Origin: Sphingomonas sp. So64.6b
GTDB lineage: Bacteria; Pseudomonadota; Alphaproteobacteria; Sphingomonadales; Sphingomonadaceae
Direction of reading: 5' to 3'
Length of the DNA: 64,000 nucleotides
NCBI RefSeq assembly: GCF_014171475.1
Contig: NZ_CP048817.1
Location: forward strand, 2,728,001 to 2,792,000
This document shows, piece by piece, positions 19,317 to 30,892 of the stretch. The notes under the pieces are model-generated. The model did not search any database. It saw only the letters and a program-made list of their open reading frames with translations, and had not been told where the DNA came from. The stretch's first letter is position 1. Each line of letters begins with the position of its first letter. Position numbers and translations under genes: made by a program.

Positions 19317-20099
19317 TTAGTGCAGATGCACCGCATCGTGAAGGTAAAGCGAGGTAAGCAGTGCGAACACATAGGCCTGAATCGCGCAGACCAGCAGCTC
19401 AAGTGCGCTGACGCCGACGATCATCACGAAGCTGAGCACGCTGACGACCGGACCCATCGCGCCACCGGCGTTGAGGCCCTGGACGACGAAGCTGCCGAAC
19501 ACTTCAAGCAGGATATGGCCGGCGGTCATCGCGACGAACAGTCGCAGGCCGAGGCTGAACGGGCGCACCAGGAACGAAAGCAGCTCGACCGGCGGGATCA
19601 GCCACATCAGCCAGAGCGGCGTGCCGTGCGGCACGAACAGCGAGAAGAATTTCAGGCCGTGCTTCCAGAAACCGACCACCAGCACGATGCCGAACGACAG
19701 GAAGGCAAGCACCGCGGTCACTGTGATATGGCTGGTCACCGCGAAGGTGTGCAGGCCAGGCAGGATCGCCAGCGGCAGCACGCCGACCAGGTTGGCGAAG
19801 AGAATGAAGAAGAACAACGAGAAGATGTATGGCGCGAACTTCTTGCCGCCTGAACCGATGCTGGTGTTCACCATATTGTCGATGAAGCTCACCGCGCCTT
19901 CGGCGGCGACCTGCCAGCGACCGGGAATAAGCTGACGCTTCAAACCACCCGACATGAACAAGGCGAGCAACACGAACACGACGACCATGAACAGCGCCGA
20001 ATTGGTGAAGGAGACGTCGTACCCGAACAGCTCGATGTGCCGGCCGAGCACGGGCTCGACCATGAACTGTTCCATCGGATCGATTTTGCCGGCGCTCAC
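19317..20099 (-). CDS. atpB: ATP synthase F0 subunit a
   Basis: The 260-residue membrane subunit forms the proton half-channels. Five to six hydrophobic helices are visible, with the essential arginine in SLGLRLFVAMTAGH and polar residues in the last helices (AIQAYVFALLTSLYLHDAV). The likely start is GTG 20099 (MSAGKIDPMEQF), which matches the N-terminal style of this group; ATG at 20075 is the alternative. It follows atpI by 25 bases. Confidence 0.94.
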   Translation of the reverse strand: MSAGKIDPMEQFMVEPVLGRHIELFGYDVSFTNSALFMVVVFVLLALFMSGGLKRQLIPGRWQVAAEGAVSFIDNMVNTSIGSGGKKFAPYIFSLFFFILFANLVGVLPLAILPGLHTFAVTSHITVTAVLAFLSFGIVLVVGFWKHGLKFFSLFVPHGTPLWLMWLIPPVELLSFLVRPFSLGLRLFVAMTAGHILLEVFGSFVVQGLNAGGAMGPVVSVLSFVMIVGVSALELLVCAIQAYVFALLTSLYLHDAVHLH

Positions 20100-20124
20100 A
20101 GCTTTATCCTGTTCGTTGGCCCAC

Positions 20125-20424
20125 TCACTCCGGGCGCTCCTTCGAAATACGGAAAATGTTACGGAACGCGACGACCACTGCCAGCGCGATCAGGATCAGC
20201 ATCAGCCATGGCTTGGTACCGAGCCAATAGTCGAGCGCATAGCCGATCACGCCACCACCGAGCGGCGCGCCGATCAGTTCGGCCAGCACGCGCGATCCTT
20301 GCGAATAGCCCTTGGCCGGCTTGCCACCGGTGCTGCCGGCACGCGCCTCTTCCGCCGCACGCGCCTTGGCGATGCGGAGATCGAGATCATCGTTCTGGCG
20401 GTCGTCGGCCAACGCGGAAAGCAC
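20125..20424 (-). CDS. atpI: ATP synthase assembly protein AtpI/AtpZ-like
   Basis: The 99-residue protein has a polar N-terminal half and two membrane helices (about 50-66 and 72-90) with the GAPLGGGVIGYALD glycine pattern of the AtpI/AtpZ family. These proteins help assemble the c ring or carry Mg. The start is probably GTG 20424; no ATG is available before the helices. It is the first gene of the F0 operon. Confidence 0.85.
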   Translation of the reverse strand: MLSALADDRQNDDLDLRIAKARAAEEARAGSTGGKPAKGYSQGSRVLAELIGAPLGGGVIGYALDYWLGTKPWLMLILIALAVVVAFRNIFRISKERPE

Positions 20425-20528
20425 CCTGATAAGAAAACGCCGCCGGGCTTGCGCACGGCGACGAGGATCTGGGAGCGAGGCCCCCGTTGCGGCGTCCGTT
20501 TAGAAAAGGGGCACCCTTGAGTCAACTA

Positions 20529-20575
20529 TCCTCCCGGCCGATCGACCGGGAGGATCAGTCTGTCTTGCGACAGAC
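20529..20575 (-). terminator. Two tandem hairpins between ydbL and atpI
   Basis: A perfect 9-base stem (20529-20537 with 20546-20554) and a perfect 7-base stem (20558-20564 with 20569-20575) follow directly after the ydbL stop codon. There is no strong T tract. They probably end or attenuate the ydbH-ynbE-ydbL transcript before the ATP synthase operon. Confidence 0.6.
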
Positions 20576-20577
20576 GC

Positions 20578-20958
20578 TCAGGGACAGCGCGCGTCGCGCT
20601 CCGGTGGGGCGGCAGTGCGCGTCTTCCAGCTGCCGTCGGGGCCCATATATTTCTCGCCCGGCTTGGTCTGCGCGATCAGGTTACAGCCAAAGGTCAGCCC
20701 CTGGTCGATCACCGTCACATTCGCCGCAGCGGCCTTTTGCGTATAGGTCGCCTTACGCTGAATGTTGATGTTGCTGACCATCGCACGCAGCGTGGCGTTA
20801 CCCGCCCCGACCACGCCGAGATACCCATCGGGCTGTTCGCCAACCTGCCCGGCGTCGCGCGCGGCCTGATAGGCCGGGTCGCGCTGCGCCAGTGCCGCGG
20901 TCGACATTCCAACGAGCACCAGGCCCGCCACGATCATCACTTTACCCATCGTCTTCAT
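20578..20958 (-). CDS. ydbL: YdbL family (DUF1318) periplasmic protein
   Basis: The 126-residue product has a signal peptide (cleaved after ALAQ, about residue 25) and the DUF1318 body: AYQAARDAGQVGEQPDGYLG followed by a region with KAAAANVTV. In E. coli YdbL is a periplasmic partner of YdbH and YnbE. The ATG overlaps the ynbE stop by one base (TGATG order reversed on this strand), and the gene order ydbH-ynbE-ydbL is the same as in enterobacteria. Confidence 0.85.
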   Translation of the reverse strand: MKTMGKVMIVAGLVLVGMSTAALAQRDPAYQAARDAGQVGEQPDGYLGVVGAGNATLRAMVSNINIQRKATYTQKAAAANVTVIDQGLTFGCNLIAQTKPGEKYMGPDGSWKTRTAAPPERDARCP

Positions 20959-21155
20959 CAGAAAATTCCCGGTTGAGCCTGGATCGTCGTTTTCGCCTCG
21001 GCATCGAGACGATATACGACTTCCTGCTTCACGTTGATATTGAGATTGATCACGATCGGCTTGTCGGGCGCGCTGACATTGACGCATCCGCTTACCAGTC
21101 CTGCCATTCCCACCGTCAACATGAGGCTTATTCTCCAGATCACTGCATCTGTCAT
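20958..21155 (-). CDS. ynbE: YnbE-like outer-membrane lipoprotein
   Basis: The 65-residue product has a lipoprotein signal with lipobox LVSGC (Cys24), then a short body containing APDKPIVINLNINVKQEVVYRL, which is the YnbE pattern of beta-strand-rich sequence. In E. coli YnbE is an outer-membrane lipoprotein that pairs with YdbH. Its start overlaps the ydbH stop (ATGA) and its stop overlaps the ydbL start, so all three are made as a unit. Confidence 0.85.
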   Translation of the reverse strand: MTDAVIWRISLMLTVGMAGLVSGCVNVSAPDKPIVINLNINVKQEVVYRLDAEAKTTIQAQPGIF

Positions 21156-24100
21156 GGCACGGTCCTGCTTTCCTGAGGCTGAATGGATGGCGCCGCCGCG
21201 GGTGGTTCTGCGGGCGGCGCACTACGCTTTCTCTGGTCCTCCAACAGCGCCGGCAGGTTGCGCTCGATCAACCGTTTCGGATCGTAGAAGGATTGGGCCG
21301 AATCGATCAACTGTCGAAATGGCGCGGTAATGCGAACGTTGAAGACAAAGGGTAGCTTTTGCAGCCGGTCGAACAGGAAGTTGCGTTTCGCCCCCTCACC
21401 CTGGCCGACCCCGGCGAAACGCACCTCGGTGACCATTTCACCAGCCAGCGGCCCGTTCATCACCACGTCGAGATTGCGGTAGCGCAACGATTTCAGCATC
21501 TGGAAAGCGAGATTGCCCCAGAAACCGACATCCTCCTTGGTCACTTCACCGACATAGGCGATCGTCCCGCCGCCCTCGCGCATCGACAATTTCCCATTCT
21601 CGATCCGCCCGCCGGTCTGATCGAAGATCATCGGCAGCACGCCGTCGAAGGTGCCGGTCGCGTTGAGATTGTCGAAATCGAACTGCTGCAGGAATTGCCC
21701 GGCATCCATCGCGGTCACGCGGAACGTCATGTAGCGCAATTGCGCTTCGGCGAAATCGAGCACGGTCGGTTCGAGCACCAGTTGCCCGCCGGCCAGTGGC
21801 CAGTTGCCGCTATCGACCTGAATCCGCGTTCCCGCGAGCGTGCGGAAAACGATGCGGCCGTCGTTGACCGGGATGCCCGGATTGATCGTCTTGATCGTGA
21901 CGACCTGGCCCGGCGCGCTTTCGAGATTGAGCAGGTCGGTGAAGTGGATTTCCCCGGCGATGCCGGTCACCGGACCGAATGCGGCGGCAAGATCGACATT
22001 GGCGGTGCGGAACACGCCGTCGCTGGTCACCGCATCGGCATTCCAGCGGATTTGCCCGTTGCCGGTCACCGTCCCCACGACATTGGCGATCACGCCGAAG
22101 GTCAGCCGGGTCAGCTCGTCGGGCTGGAATTTGTCGCTGAAGGTCAGGCCGGCGACAGCGAGATCGGCCTTGCCGCCGCCGCTCGACAGGTCATGCGCGA
22201 TCGCGACGGTGGCGACCTGCACGCCCTTTTCCGGATGGACCAACGTGCCAGTCGCGGCGATCTTGCCGTCGATCAGAGTCAACGCGACATCGCGCGCGGC
22301 GAGCGGTTTGAAGCGCGGATCGGGGTCGGCATCGGCGACCATCATCGCGCCTTTCAGGCCGAGACGCCCGCGCTCCAGTGTCCAGTCGCCGGCGGCGTCG
22401 GACATCAGCAACGGCACCTTGCCGATCTGGCCCGCGCCACCGGTAAAACGCCCCTTGACGACAGCCCCGTCGAGCCGTCCGTCCAACGTCGCGAAATCAA
22501 GTCGCGTTTGCCGTTCCCCGGTGCCGAGGCGGACTGCCAGGCCGGTCAGGCCAAAGCCATTGTCGCCCAGCGTCACGCGCGACCCCGCCGCCGCCAGCGT
22601 CACCGGCGTGCTGCCGAGATTGCCCGACAGGCGCGGTGCGGCGATCGTCGCGCCGCCACTGAGCCGCCCGCCATCGAGGCGCACCAGCGCGCCGCTGGTC
22701 GGGCACAGGCGCAGGGTCGCCGGACGCAGGACCAGCCCGGCCACCGCCAGCCGATCGAACGACAGCGGCGCGCAAGTCGTGTTGATCGCAAAGCGTGAGC
22801 GGCCGTCCCACAGTCCGTCGAACGCGAAGCGCAGCGCATCGACCCGACCATCCCCCAATGGCCCGGACAAGGTCGCGCTGGTCGAAAAATGTGTGTTGCC
22901 GCCCGGCGTCGCGCTGAACCGGACCGGGGTCAGCATGAGACTGGCGCCGCTCGCGACATAAGGCTGTCGCAGCGTGGCGAGGCCAGTGACGGGCTTGCCC
23001 GGCGCCGATTGCGCGAGCGTGACAGTGGCGGCGGGGAAGCCGCCGCCGCTTATGCCCAATCGCCCGGCGATACGCATATCGCCCGCGGGCCAACGATACG
23101 ACACCGCCGCATCATCGAGCCTGGCGTCGAGCCCCGATGCCGATGACAGGACGATCGTCGATGCCTGAAACTGACCGACTCCGCTTTGCATCGCGCCCGA
23201 TACCGCGGTGCTGAACCCAAACGACGTCCCGGCGGAGACCGCCGCCCGGGCAAGCTGATCGATAAGCGGCCCAACTGGCGTCCCCTGTCCCAGGCTGGCG
23301 AGACGCGCGAACGAGTCGAGATAGGTCGGGGCCAGGGCAATTTTTTCACCGCCGATCGTGCCGGTGAAGGCGGATCGATCGGCAATGCGATAGGCGCCCT
23401 TGACGCTCAGTGTCTGCCCGTTGGCGATGGCACTGCCGAACCGGCGCGAGATGAGGTCGATGCGCCCGCTCGTATTGGCGGCGGTACCGGCAAAGCCGAC
23501 CGTGCCGTCGATAGCGGCGAGCTGCGCCTGTGGGTGGCGCACCGCAGCGACCGCCAGCCGGGCAGTGCCGGTCCAGCGATCGAGCGCCTCGCTCAGCGCG
23601 ACCGTGACATTGCTGCCCAGCCCAGCAACCCGCGTGTCGCCGCAGGTCATCGATGCCGCGCGAACTGGACCGGTTATCGACGGTCTTGCCCTGGTCACGC
23701 CAATCTTCACGGCGGCGGAGAGCTTGTCGATGATGCAGCCGCCCGCATCGATCCGGTTCGATACCGCCGCCAGCGTGCCGGCAAAGCCATTGTCGAGCCG
23801 TCCCCGCCCGGTGAGCTTCAATCCGACCAGCCCGTGCGGCGTCTCCAGCCGCATGCGCCCGTCGACGACATCGAGGTCGATCCCGGGGAGAGCAAAGGGC
23901 TTACCGCTTGGCGCCGGCATCAGCCGGTCGAGCGCGCCGAGCGACAGCGTACCGTCGATCAGCCGCCCGCGCAGCCGAACCTGCCCGGCGCGGATTCCGG
24001 TCACCGACGCCCCCGAAAATCCGATATTGGTCCTGAGTTCGACCCAGTCCGCGACCAGATCGGGACTAGCCGGATCGCCGATCACGACATTGGTCAGCCG

Positions 24101-24355
24101 CTGCCGGTCGAGGCCGAGATCGGCGATCTCGTAGCGCGCCGGCACATGATGTTCGGCGAGATAGTCATCGACATAGCCCGATGCGATCGTCTTGCGCTGT
24201 GTCCATAGCGCGATCAGCGCAACGAGCAGGATCAGCGCGATGACCGCGATGATCTGCGCGCCGCGCCCCAGTTTTGGAATGCGGCGACGGCGGCGACGCA
24301 CCGGTCCGGCGTCTGGCAAAGCAGCTGGCTGTAGTTCAACTGGGTCAGCCGTCAC
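21152..24355 (-). CDS. ydbH: YdbH family AsmA-like intermembrane lipid transport protein
   Basis: The 1067-residue protein has one N-terminal membrane anchor (about 33-50, preceded by an Arg-rich stretch) and a long, repetitive beta-strand body of the AsmA/TamB/YhdP type ending in the YdbH C-terminal domain (ISSMREGGGTIAY-like region about 965 onward). In E. coli YdbH, TamB and YhdP are partly redundant in moving phospholipids to the outer membrane. The start is GTG 24355 with AGGAG about 12 bases upstream. It leads the three-gene locus. Confidence 0.88.
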   Translation of the reverse strand: MTADPVELQPAALPDAGPVRRRRRRIPKLGRGAQIIAVIALILLVALIALWTQRKTIASGYVDDYLAEHHVPARYEIADLGLDRQRLTNVVIGDPASPDLVADWVELRTNIGFSGASVTGIRAGQVRLRGRLIDGTLSLGALDRLMPAPSGKPFALPGIDLDVVDGRMRLETPHGLVGLKLTGRGRLDNGFAGTLAAVSNRIDAGGCIIDKLSAAVKIGVTRARPSITGPVRAASMTCGDTRVAGLGSNVTVALSEALDRWTGTARLAVAAVRHPQAQLAAIDGTVGFAGTAANTSGRIDLISRRFGSAIANGQTLSVKGAYRIADRSAFTGTIGGEKIALAPTYLDSFARLASLGQGTPVGPLIDQLARAAVSAGTSFGFSTAVSGAMQSGVGQFQASTIVLSSASGLDARLDDAAVSYRWPAGDMRIAGRLGISGGGFPAATVTLAQSAPGKPVTGLATLRQPYVASGASLMLTPVRFSATPGGNTHFSTSATLSGPLGDGRVDALRFAFDGLWDGRSRFAINTTCAPLSFDRLAVAGLVLRPATLRLCPTSGALVRLDGGRLSGGATIAAPRLSGNLGSTPVTLAAAGSRVTLGDNGFGLTGLAVRLGTGERQTRLDFATLDGRLDGAVVKGRFTGGAGQIGKVPLLMSDAAGDWTLERGRLGLKGAMMVADADPDPRFKPLAARDVALTLIDGKIAATGTLVHPEKGVQVATVAIAHDLSSGGGKADLAVAGLTFSDKFQPDELTRLTFGVIANVVGTVTGNGQIRWNADAVTSDGVFRTANVDLAAAFGPVTGIAGEIHFTDLLNLESAPGQVVTIKTINPGIPVNDGRIVFRTLAGTRIQVDSGNWPLAGGQLVLEPTVLDFAEAQLRYMTFRVTAMDAGQFLQQFDFDNLNATGTFDGVLPMIFDQTGGRIENGKLSMREGGGTIAYVGEVTKEDVGFWGNLAFQMLKSLRYRNLDVVMNGPLAGEMVTEVRFAGVGQGEGAKRNFLFDRLQKLPFVFNVRITAPFRQLIDSAQSFYDPKRLIERNLPALLEDQRKRSAPPAEPPAAAPSIQPQESRTVP

Positions 24356-24459
24356 GCCGTTCGATACTCCTGGATGGCGTCACAACTGGAGCCAGAATAG
24401 AGGCTAAAGCGCGTCGTGCAATTGCGCAGCGATGATCAATAGGTAATCCTCGAAACACA

Positions 24460-25167
24460 ATGAGCGTTCCCGACCCCGATCAGAGCGGCAATAAAGCCGG
24501 TGACAGTGCCGGGCATCGCGCCCGCTTACGCAAGCGGCTCAACGACCATGGCGGCGATGGCCTGCTCGATCATGAACTGATCGAATATCTGCTCGCGCTC
24601 GCCATTCCGCGCCGCGACACCAAGCCATTGGCCAAGACATTGCTGAGTGAATTCGGCGGTATCGGCGGGGTACTCGCGGCCGACGCGACGTCGCTCGCAC
24701 GCATATCTGGGATGGGCGAAACCGCGATCGCCGCAATCAAGATCGCCAATGCCGCAGCGTTGCGCATGCTCCAGGCCGAGGTCAAGGCGCGGCCGGTGCT
24801 GAGCAACTGGCAGGCGCTGATCGACTATCTCCATGCCGATATGGCGCATCATTCGATCGAACGCGTCCGCGTACTTCATCTCAACACCCGCAATATGCTG
24901 ATCCGCGACGAACTGATGAGCCAGGGTTCGATCGACGAGGCCGCGGTCTATGTACGCGAAGTGATCCGCCGCGCGATCGAGCTCGGCTCCGCCGCGATCA
25001 TCCTGGTTCATAACCATCCGAGCGGCGACCCGACCCCGAGCCGCGCCGACATCGACCTGACGCGTAATATCATCGAAGCCGGCAAGCGGATGGGTATCGC
25101 GGTGCATGATCATATCATCATGGGCACCAGCGGCCATTCAAGCCTGAGGGCATTGGGGCTGATGTAG
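24460..25167 (+). CDS. radC: RadC-family JAB domain protein
   Basis: The 235-residue product has an N-terminal helix-hairpin-helix-like region (about 15-90) and a C-terminal JAB/MPN domain with the JAMM metal motif HNHPSGDPTPSRAD and an upstream Glu in RDELMSQG. The family was named for DNA repair but the E. coli phenotype was reassigned, so its role is open; metal-dependent isopeptidase or nuclease activity is possible. It stands divergent from ydbH and ends before a perfect hairpin. Confidence 0.88.
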   Translation: MSVPDPDQSGNKAGDSAGHRARLRKRLNDHGGDGLLDHELIEYLLALAIPRRDTKPLAKTLLSEFGGIGGVLAADATSLARISGMGETAIAAIKIANAAALRMLQAEVKARPVLSNWQALIDYLHADMAHHSIERVRVLHLNTRNMLIRDELMSQGSIDEAAVYVREVIRRAIELGSAAIILVHNHPSGDPTPSRADIDLTRNIIEAGKRMGIAVHDHIIMGTSGHSSLRALGLM

Positions 25168-25197
25168 CCGCCGGACACCGGGCACGCGGAATCAGAA

Positions 25198-25227
25198 CGG
25201 CCGCCAAACCCTGAGGTTTGGCGGCCG
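25198..25227. terminator. Hairpin between radC and the EF-hand gene
   Basis: A perfect 13-base stem (25198-25210 with 25215-25227, CGGCCGCCAAACC arm) with a CTGA loop sits between two convergent genes. The loop and strength are those of an intrinsic terminator, although the flanking bases are C-rich rather than T-rich. It could serve both directions. Confidence 0.75.
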
Positions 25228-25258
25228 CCCCGGAGGGACATTTCCCCGTCGCTAGTGG

Positions 25259-25828
25259 TTACCCGCCCTGCGACAGGAAGCCCGTCAACTCGGTCTTGGA
25301 CACCGACTTGCTCTTGTCAGCATCGGCGCTGGCGAAAGCCTGGTCGATCCATTTCTTGACCTCGGCACTTTCGGCCTTGGTCGCCGGATCGCTGGCGGTC
25401 TTCAGCGCAACCATCCACGATGCGAACTCAGGCTCGCTCAGGTCGCCATTGGCATCCTTGTCGTAGGATGGGAATTCAGTGTTCACGACTTGCGCGACCT
25501 GTTCGGCCTTGCTCGTCGCTGGCGCCGGCTGCTGTGCCACTGCCTGCCCCGGCGCAGCGGTTGCCGGATCAGCCGGTGCGCTGGCTGGCGCCTGCTGAGC
25601 GACGGTCGAATCCTGTGCCGCGGGCGCGCCCGTTGCGGCCTGATCGGTCGCGGTCATGGCGTCCGGCGCAGTCTGGCTCTCGGCTGGAGCCGGGCTGGTC
25701 GCAGTCTGCGTTGTCGGTTGCGAAGTCGTTTCGGCTGGCGCCGCAGGATCACCGGCAACCGGCTTATCCTGTGCCAGAGCAGGAACAGAAATAGTCATCG
25801 CACCGGCAAGAAGAAGGTATTTCAACAT
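25259..25828 (-). CDS. Exported EF-hand protein
   Basis: The 189-residue product has a signal peptide (cleaved after PALA, about residue 19), a long Ala/Thr/Pro/Gln-rich linker (about 20-105) and a C-terminal EF-hand pair: DKDANGDLSEPEF and DADKSKSVSKTEL. The first loop has all ligands; in the second the Asp/Ser pattern is also compatible with calcium. Such secreted EF-hand proteins are common in sphingomonads; function unknown. The start is ATG 25828 with GGAGAGAA just upstream. Confidence 0.8.
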   Translation of the reverse strand: MLKYLLLAGAMTISVPALAQDKPVAGDPAAPAETTSQPTTQTATSPAPAESQTAPDAMTATDQAATGAPAAQDSTVAQQAPASAPADPATAAPGQAVAQQPAPATSKAEQVAQVVNTEFPSYDKDANGDLSEPEFASWMVALKTASDPATKAESAEVKKWIDQAFASADADKSKSVSKTELTGFLSQGG

Positions 25829-26034
25829 GATTTCTCTCCGAATAGATAGTATCGGAATGCTCGAAGGCTTGTTCATCGCCCTCCAGAACACTCACAGGGA
25901 TCAACCTCCCATTGTCCAGATAGTTCATAATTTCACGATTTGAAGCGTCGGCTCGTCCCTGCTAACGCGCGCCTCATCGTGAGTCCGTTTGCGAATCGCG
26001 ATGAACAGAACTCCGATTTTCAGGAACCGTTGTA

Positions 26035-27336
26035 ATGGTGCCACGCTATTCCCGCCCCGACATGGTCGCGATCTGGACTCCGGAAGCGCGATTCCGCATC
26101 TGGTTCGAGATCGAGGCGCACGCCACCGATGCGCTCGCCGAACTGGGCGTAGTGCCGAAAGAGGCAGCGGCCGCGATCTGGGCCAAGGGCGCGTTCGAGG
26201 TCGACCGCATCGACGAGATCGAGCGCGAGACCAAGCATGACGTGATCGCCTTTCTGACCAATGTCGCGGAGCATGTCGGGCCGGAAGCGCGCTTCATGCA
26301 TCAGGGCATGACCAGTTCTGACGTGCTCGACACTTGCCTGGCGGTGCAGCTCGCGCGCGCATCCGACCTGTTGATCGGCGATATCGACGCATTGCTCATC
26401 GTGCTCAAGCGCCGTGCGATCGAACATAAGCTGACCCCAACGATCGGCCGTAGCCATGGCATCCATGCCGAGCCGGTGACTTTCGGCCTGAAGCTCGCCC
26501 AGGCCTATGCCGAATTCGACCGCAACCGCGCGCGGCTGGTTACGGCGCGCGCCGACATTGCCACCTGTGCGATCTCCGGCGCGGTCGGCACTTTCGCCAA
26601 TATCGATCCGTTCGTCGAAGCGCATGTCGCGGAGAAAATGGGCCTGAGTATCGAGCCGGTCTCGACTCAAGTCATCCCGCGCGACCGCCATGCGATGTTC
26701 TTCGCGACATTGGGCGTGATCGCCTCGTCGATCGAACGCCTCGCGACCGAGATCCGTCATTTGCAGCGCACCGAAGTGCTCGAGGCCGAGGAATATTTCT
26801 CGCCTGGGCAAAAGGGTTCGTCGGCGATGCCGCACAAGCGCAACCCGGTGCTGACCGAGAATCTCACCGGTCTGGCGCGCATGGTACGTGGGTATGTTAC
26901 GCCGGCTCTGGAGAATGTCGCGCTGTGGCATGAGCGCGACATCAGCCATTCCTCGGTCGAGCGTTATATCGGCCCCGACGCGACGATCACGCTCGACTTC
27001 GCGCTCGCGCGTCTCACGGGCGTGATGGACAAGCTGGTCGTCTATCCAGCGCGGATGGAGAAGAACCTCAACAAGATGGGCGGCCTGGTCCATTCGCAGC
27101 GCGTGCTGCTCGCCCTCACCCAAGCCGGCGTGAGCCGCGAGGATGCCTATCGCCTGGTTCAGCGCAACGCGATGCGGGTCTGGGAATCGGACGGTGAATT
27201 GTCGTTGCAAGAGCTGCTCAAGGCCGATCCCGAGGTCACCGCCGCATTATCGATTGCCGAGATCGACGACAAATTCGACCTTGGTTATCATTTGAAGCAT
27301 GTCGACACGATCTTCGCGCGCGTGTTCCAGAGCTAA
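26035..27336 (+). CDS. purB: Adenylosuccinate lyase
   Basis: The 433-residue enzyme cleaves SAICAR to AICAR and adenylosuccinate to AMP in purine synthesis. The family signature SSAMPHKRNP is at residues 262-271, with the catalytic Ser263 in the flexible loop; the MTSSD segment near residue 90 and GRSHGIHAEP near 140 are also present. The start is ATG 26035, with no strong ribosome binding site. It is a single gene after a 206-base divergent region that holds no other coding feature. Confidence 0.95.
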   Translation: MVPRYSRPDMVAIWTPEARFRIWFEIEAHATDALAELGVVPKEAAAAIWAKGAFEVDRIDEIERETKHDVIAFLTNVAEHVGPEARFMHQGMTSSDVLDTCLAVQLARASDLLIGDIDALLIVLKRRAIEHKLTPTIGRSHGIHAEPVTFGLKLAQAYAEFDRNRARLVTARADIATCAISGAVGTFANIDPFVEAHVAEKMGLSIEPVSTQVIPRDRHAMFFATLGVIASSIERLATEIRHLQRTEVLEAEEYFSPGQKGSSAMPHKRNPVLTENLTGLARMVRGYVTPALENVALWHERDISHSSVERYIGPDATITLDFALARLTGVMDKLVVYPARMEKNLNKMGGLVHSQRVLLALTQAGVSREDAYRLVQRNAMRVWESDGELSLQELLKADPEVTAALSIAEIDDKFDLGYHLKHVDTIFARVFQS

Positions 27337-27475
27337 CCATTACCCCGCGCCGAGTTGCCCAGCACGCCCTGATTGCAAATTCTGCAACTACGACTGCGCG
27401 TAACAATGTTGCGATGCAGCATAATAATCTTATTTGAGCCGTGCCGGGCTTAACCGGCATTCTCGGAGACGACCC

Positions 27476-27562
27476 ATGCGTACGTTCGAAGCCCTTGCCA
27501 GCAGCGTGCTGGCTTTTGCGGCTCAGGCGCTGGTGGTCGGGTTGGTCATTACGACCTTCTGA
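27476..27562 (+). CDS. Possible 28-residue hydrophobic peptide
   Basis: A short frame from ATG 27476 to TGA 27562 encodes 28 residues, almost all hydrophobic (FEALASSVLAFAAQALVVGL), i.e. one membrane helix. CGGAGA lies about 9 bases upstream of the ATG, and a 6-base stem hairpin (27442-27447 with 27454-27459) sits just before. It occupies the 306-base gap between purB and dnaJ, where nothing else was seen. Length alone makes it weak; I recall similar short peptides in sphingomonads but cannot name one. Confidence 0.4.
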   Translation: MRTFEALASSVLAFAAQALVVGLVITTF

Positions 27563-27642
27563 TCCATCGGCCAGCCCGCCCCTTCGCAAGGAGGGGCGGT
27601 CACGGCCCCGGACGATCCCGAAACCTCACTTACCGATCACAA

Positions 27643-28758
27643 TCATCCCCAGGCGCTCTTCACCTTCTTGAAGAACCCTGTGGTCTGCGGATTCTCCTTG
27701 CCCGTTTCGGTCGCGCGGAATTCCTCGAGCAATTCGCGCTGACGCGAGGTCAGGCTGGTCGGCGTTTCGACCTCGAGCCGGATCACCAGATCGCCGCGTC
27801 CGCGTCCCTGCAGCACCGGCATGCCCGCGCCGCGCTGGCGCAGTTCGCGTCCCGACTGCGTACCCGCCGGAATCTTGATGCTGTGCAATTCGCCATCGGG
27901 ACCGGGGATGTGGATCTCGCCGCCGAGCGAAGCGGTGGTGAAGCTGATCGGCGCGCGCGCAAAGAGCGTCGTACCTTCGCGCTCGAAGATCGAATGCCGT
28001 GCGATGTGCAGGAAGATGTAGAGGTCGCCGGGCGGCGCGCCACGCGCACCCGCCTCGCCTTCGCCGGTCAGGCGCACGCGCGTGCCTTCATCGACGCCGG
28101 GCGGAATGTTGACGGTCAGCGTCTTGGTCTTCTCGACCCGGCCTTCGCCATGGCAGGCGTTGCAGGGATCGGCGATCACCTGACCCGCGCCGTGGCAGCT
28201 CGGGCAAGCGCGTTCGACCACGAAGAAACCCTGTTGCGCACGGACCTTGCCCGCGCCACCACAGGTCGAGCAGCTTTTCGCGGTGGTGCCGGGCTTCGCG
28301 CCCGATCCCGAACAGGCATCGCACGCGGCCGAAACATCGACCGTTACATCGGTGGATTTGCCCTGAAACGCCTCTTCGAGCGTAATTTCCATGTCGTAGC
28401 GCAAGTCTGCACCGCGCCGCGGCCCGCGCTGGGCGCCGCGCTGGCCACCCATGAACTCGCCGAAGATATTCTCGAAAATGTCGCTGAACGCATTGAAGTC
28501 CTGCCCGCCGCCACCGCCACCGGCGCCATTGCGAAACGCGGCATGGCCGAACCGGTCATAGGCCGCACGCTTTTGCGGATCCTTCAGGCATTCATAGGCT
28601 TCGCTGATCGCCTTGAAACGACCTTCCGAATCCTTGCACCCGGAATTCTTGTCGGGGTGATATTTCATGGCGAGCTTGCGGTACGACGATTTGATCGTCG
28701 CATCGTCGGCGCCACGCTCGATCTCGAGCAATTCGTAGAAATCGACTTCGGTGGTCAT
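27643..28758 (-). CDS. dnaJ: Chaperone DnaJ
   Basis: The 371-residue co-chaperone has the J domain with HPD ([12 protein letters not shown]), a Gly/Phe-rich linker, four CxxCxGxG zinc motifs ([32 protein letters not shown]) and the C-terminal substrate-binding domain. It stimulates DnaK ATPase and delivers substrates. It follows dnaK by 67 bases on the same strand and shares its heat-shock promoter. Confidence 0.97.
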   Translation of the reverse strand: MTTEVDFYELLEIERGADDATIKSSYRKLAMKYHPDKNSGCKDSEGRFKAISEAYECLKDPQKRAAYDRFGHAAFRNGAGGGGGGQDFNAFSDIFENIFGEFMGGQRGAQRGPRRGADLRYDMEITLEEAFQGKSTDVTVDVSAACDACSGSGAKPGTTAKSCSTCGGAGKVRAQQGFFVVERACPSCHGAGQVIADPCNACHGEGRVEKTKTLTVNIPPGVDEGTRVRLTGEGEAGARGAPPGDLYIFLHIARHSIFEREGTTLFARAPISFTTASLGGEIHIPGPDGELHSIKIPAGTQSGRELRQRGAGMPVLQGRGRGDLVIRLEVETPTSLTSRQRELLEEFRATETGKENPQTTGFFKKVKSAWG

Positions 28759-28825
28759 AGGGGGCCCCCGCCCTCCCCGTCATTCCGGATCGCGCCGAAA
28801 TGACGGGGGGTACGCATCTACTGAG

Positions 28826-30736
<1,911 letters not shown>

Positions 30737-30817
30737 TTGGTCCTCTGACCCCCGTCGTTCTAAAATTGACTCTCGACCGCGCCCCGATGTTCAGGACACG
30801 ATACGTTACAGAAGGCG

Positions 30818-30845
30818 ATATAGGGGGGCTTTCGCTTGCCGCAAG
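30818..30845 (-). promoter_or_regulatory. Heat-shock (RpoH-type) promoter of dnaK
   Basis: On the minus strand CTTG (30845-30842) is followed after exactly 17 bases by CCTATAT (30824-30818), matching the alphaproteobacterial RpoH consensus. It predicts a transcript start near 30810 and a leader of about 75 bases before dnaK. Confidence 0.75.
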
Positions 30846-30892
30846 ATTTTCGGTTGCGTAGTTGAGAGACAGTTTTCCCGAACTGAGAGAAT

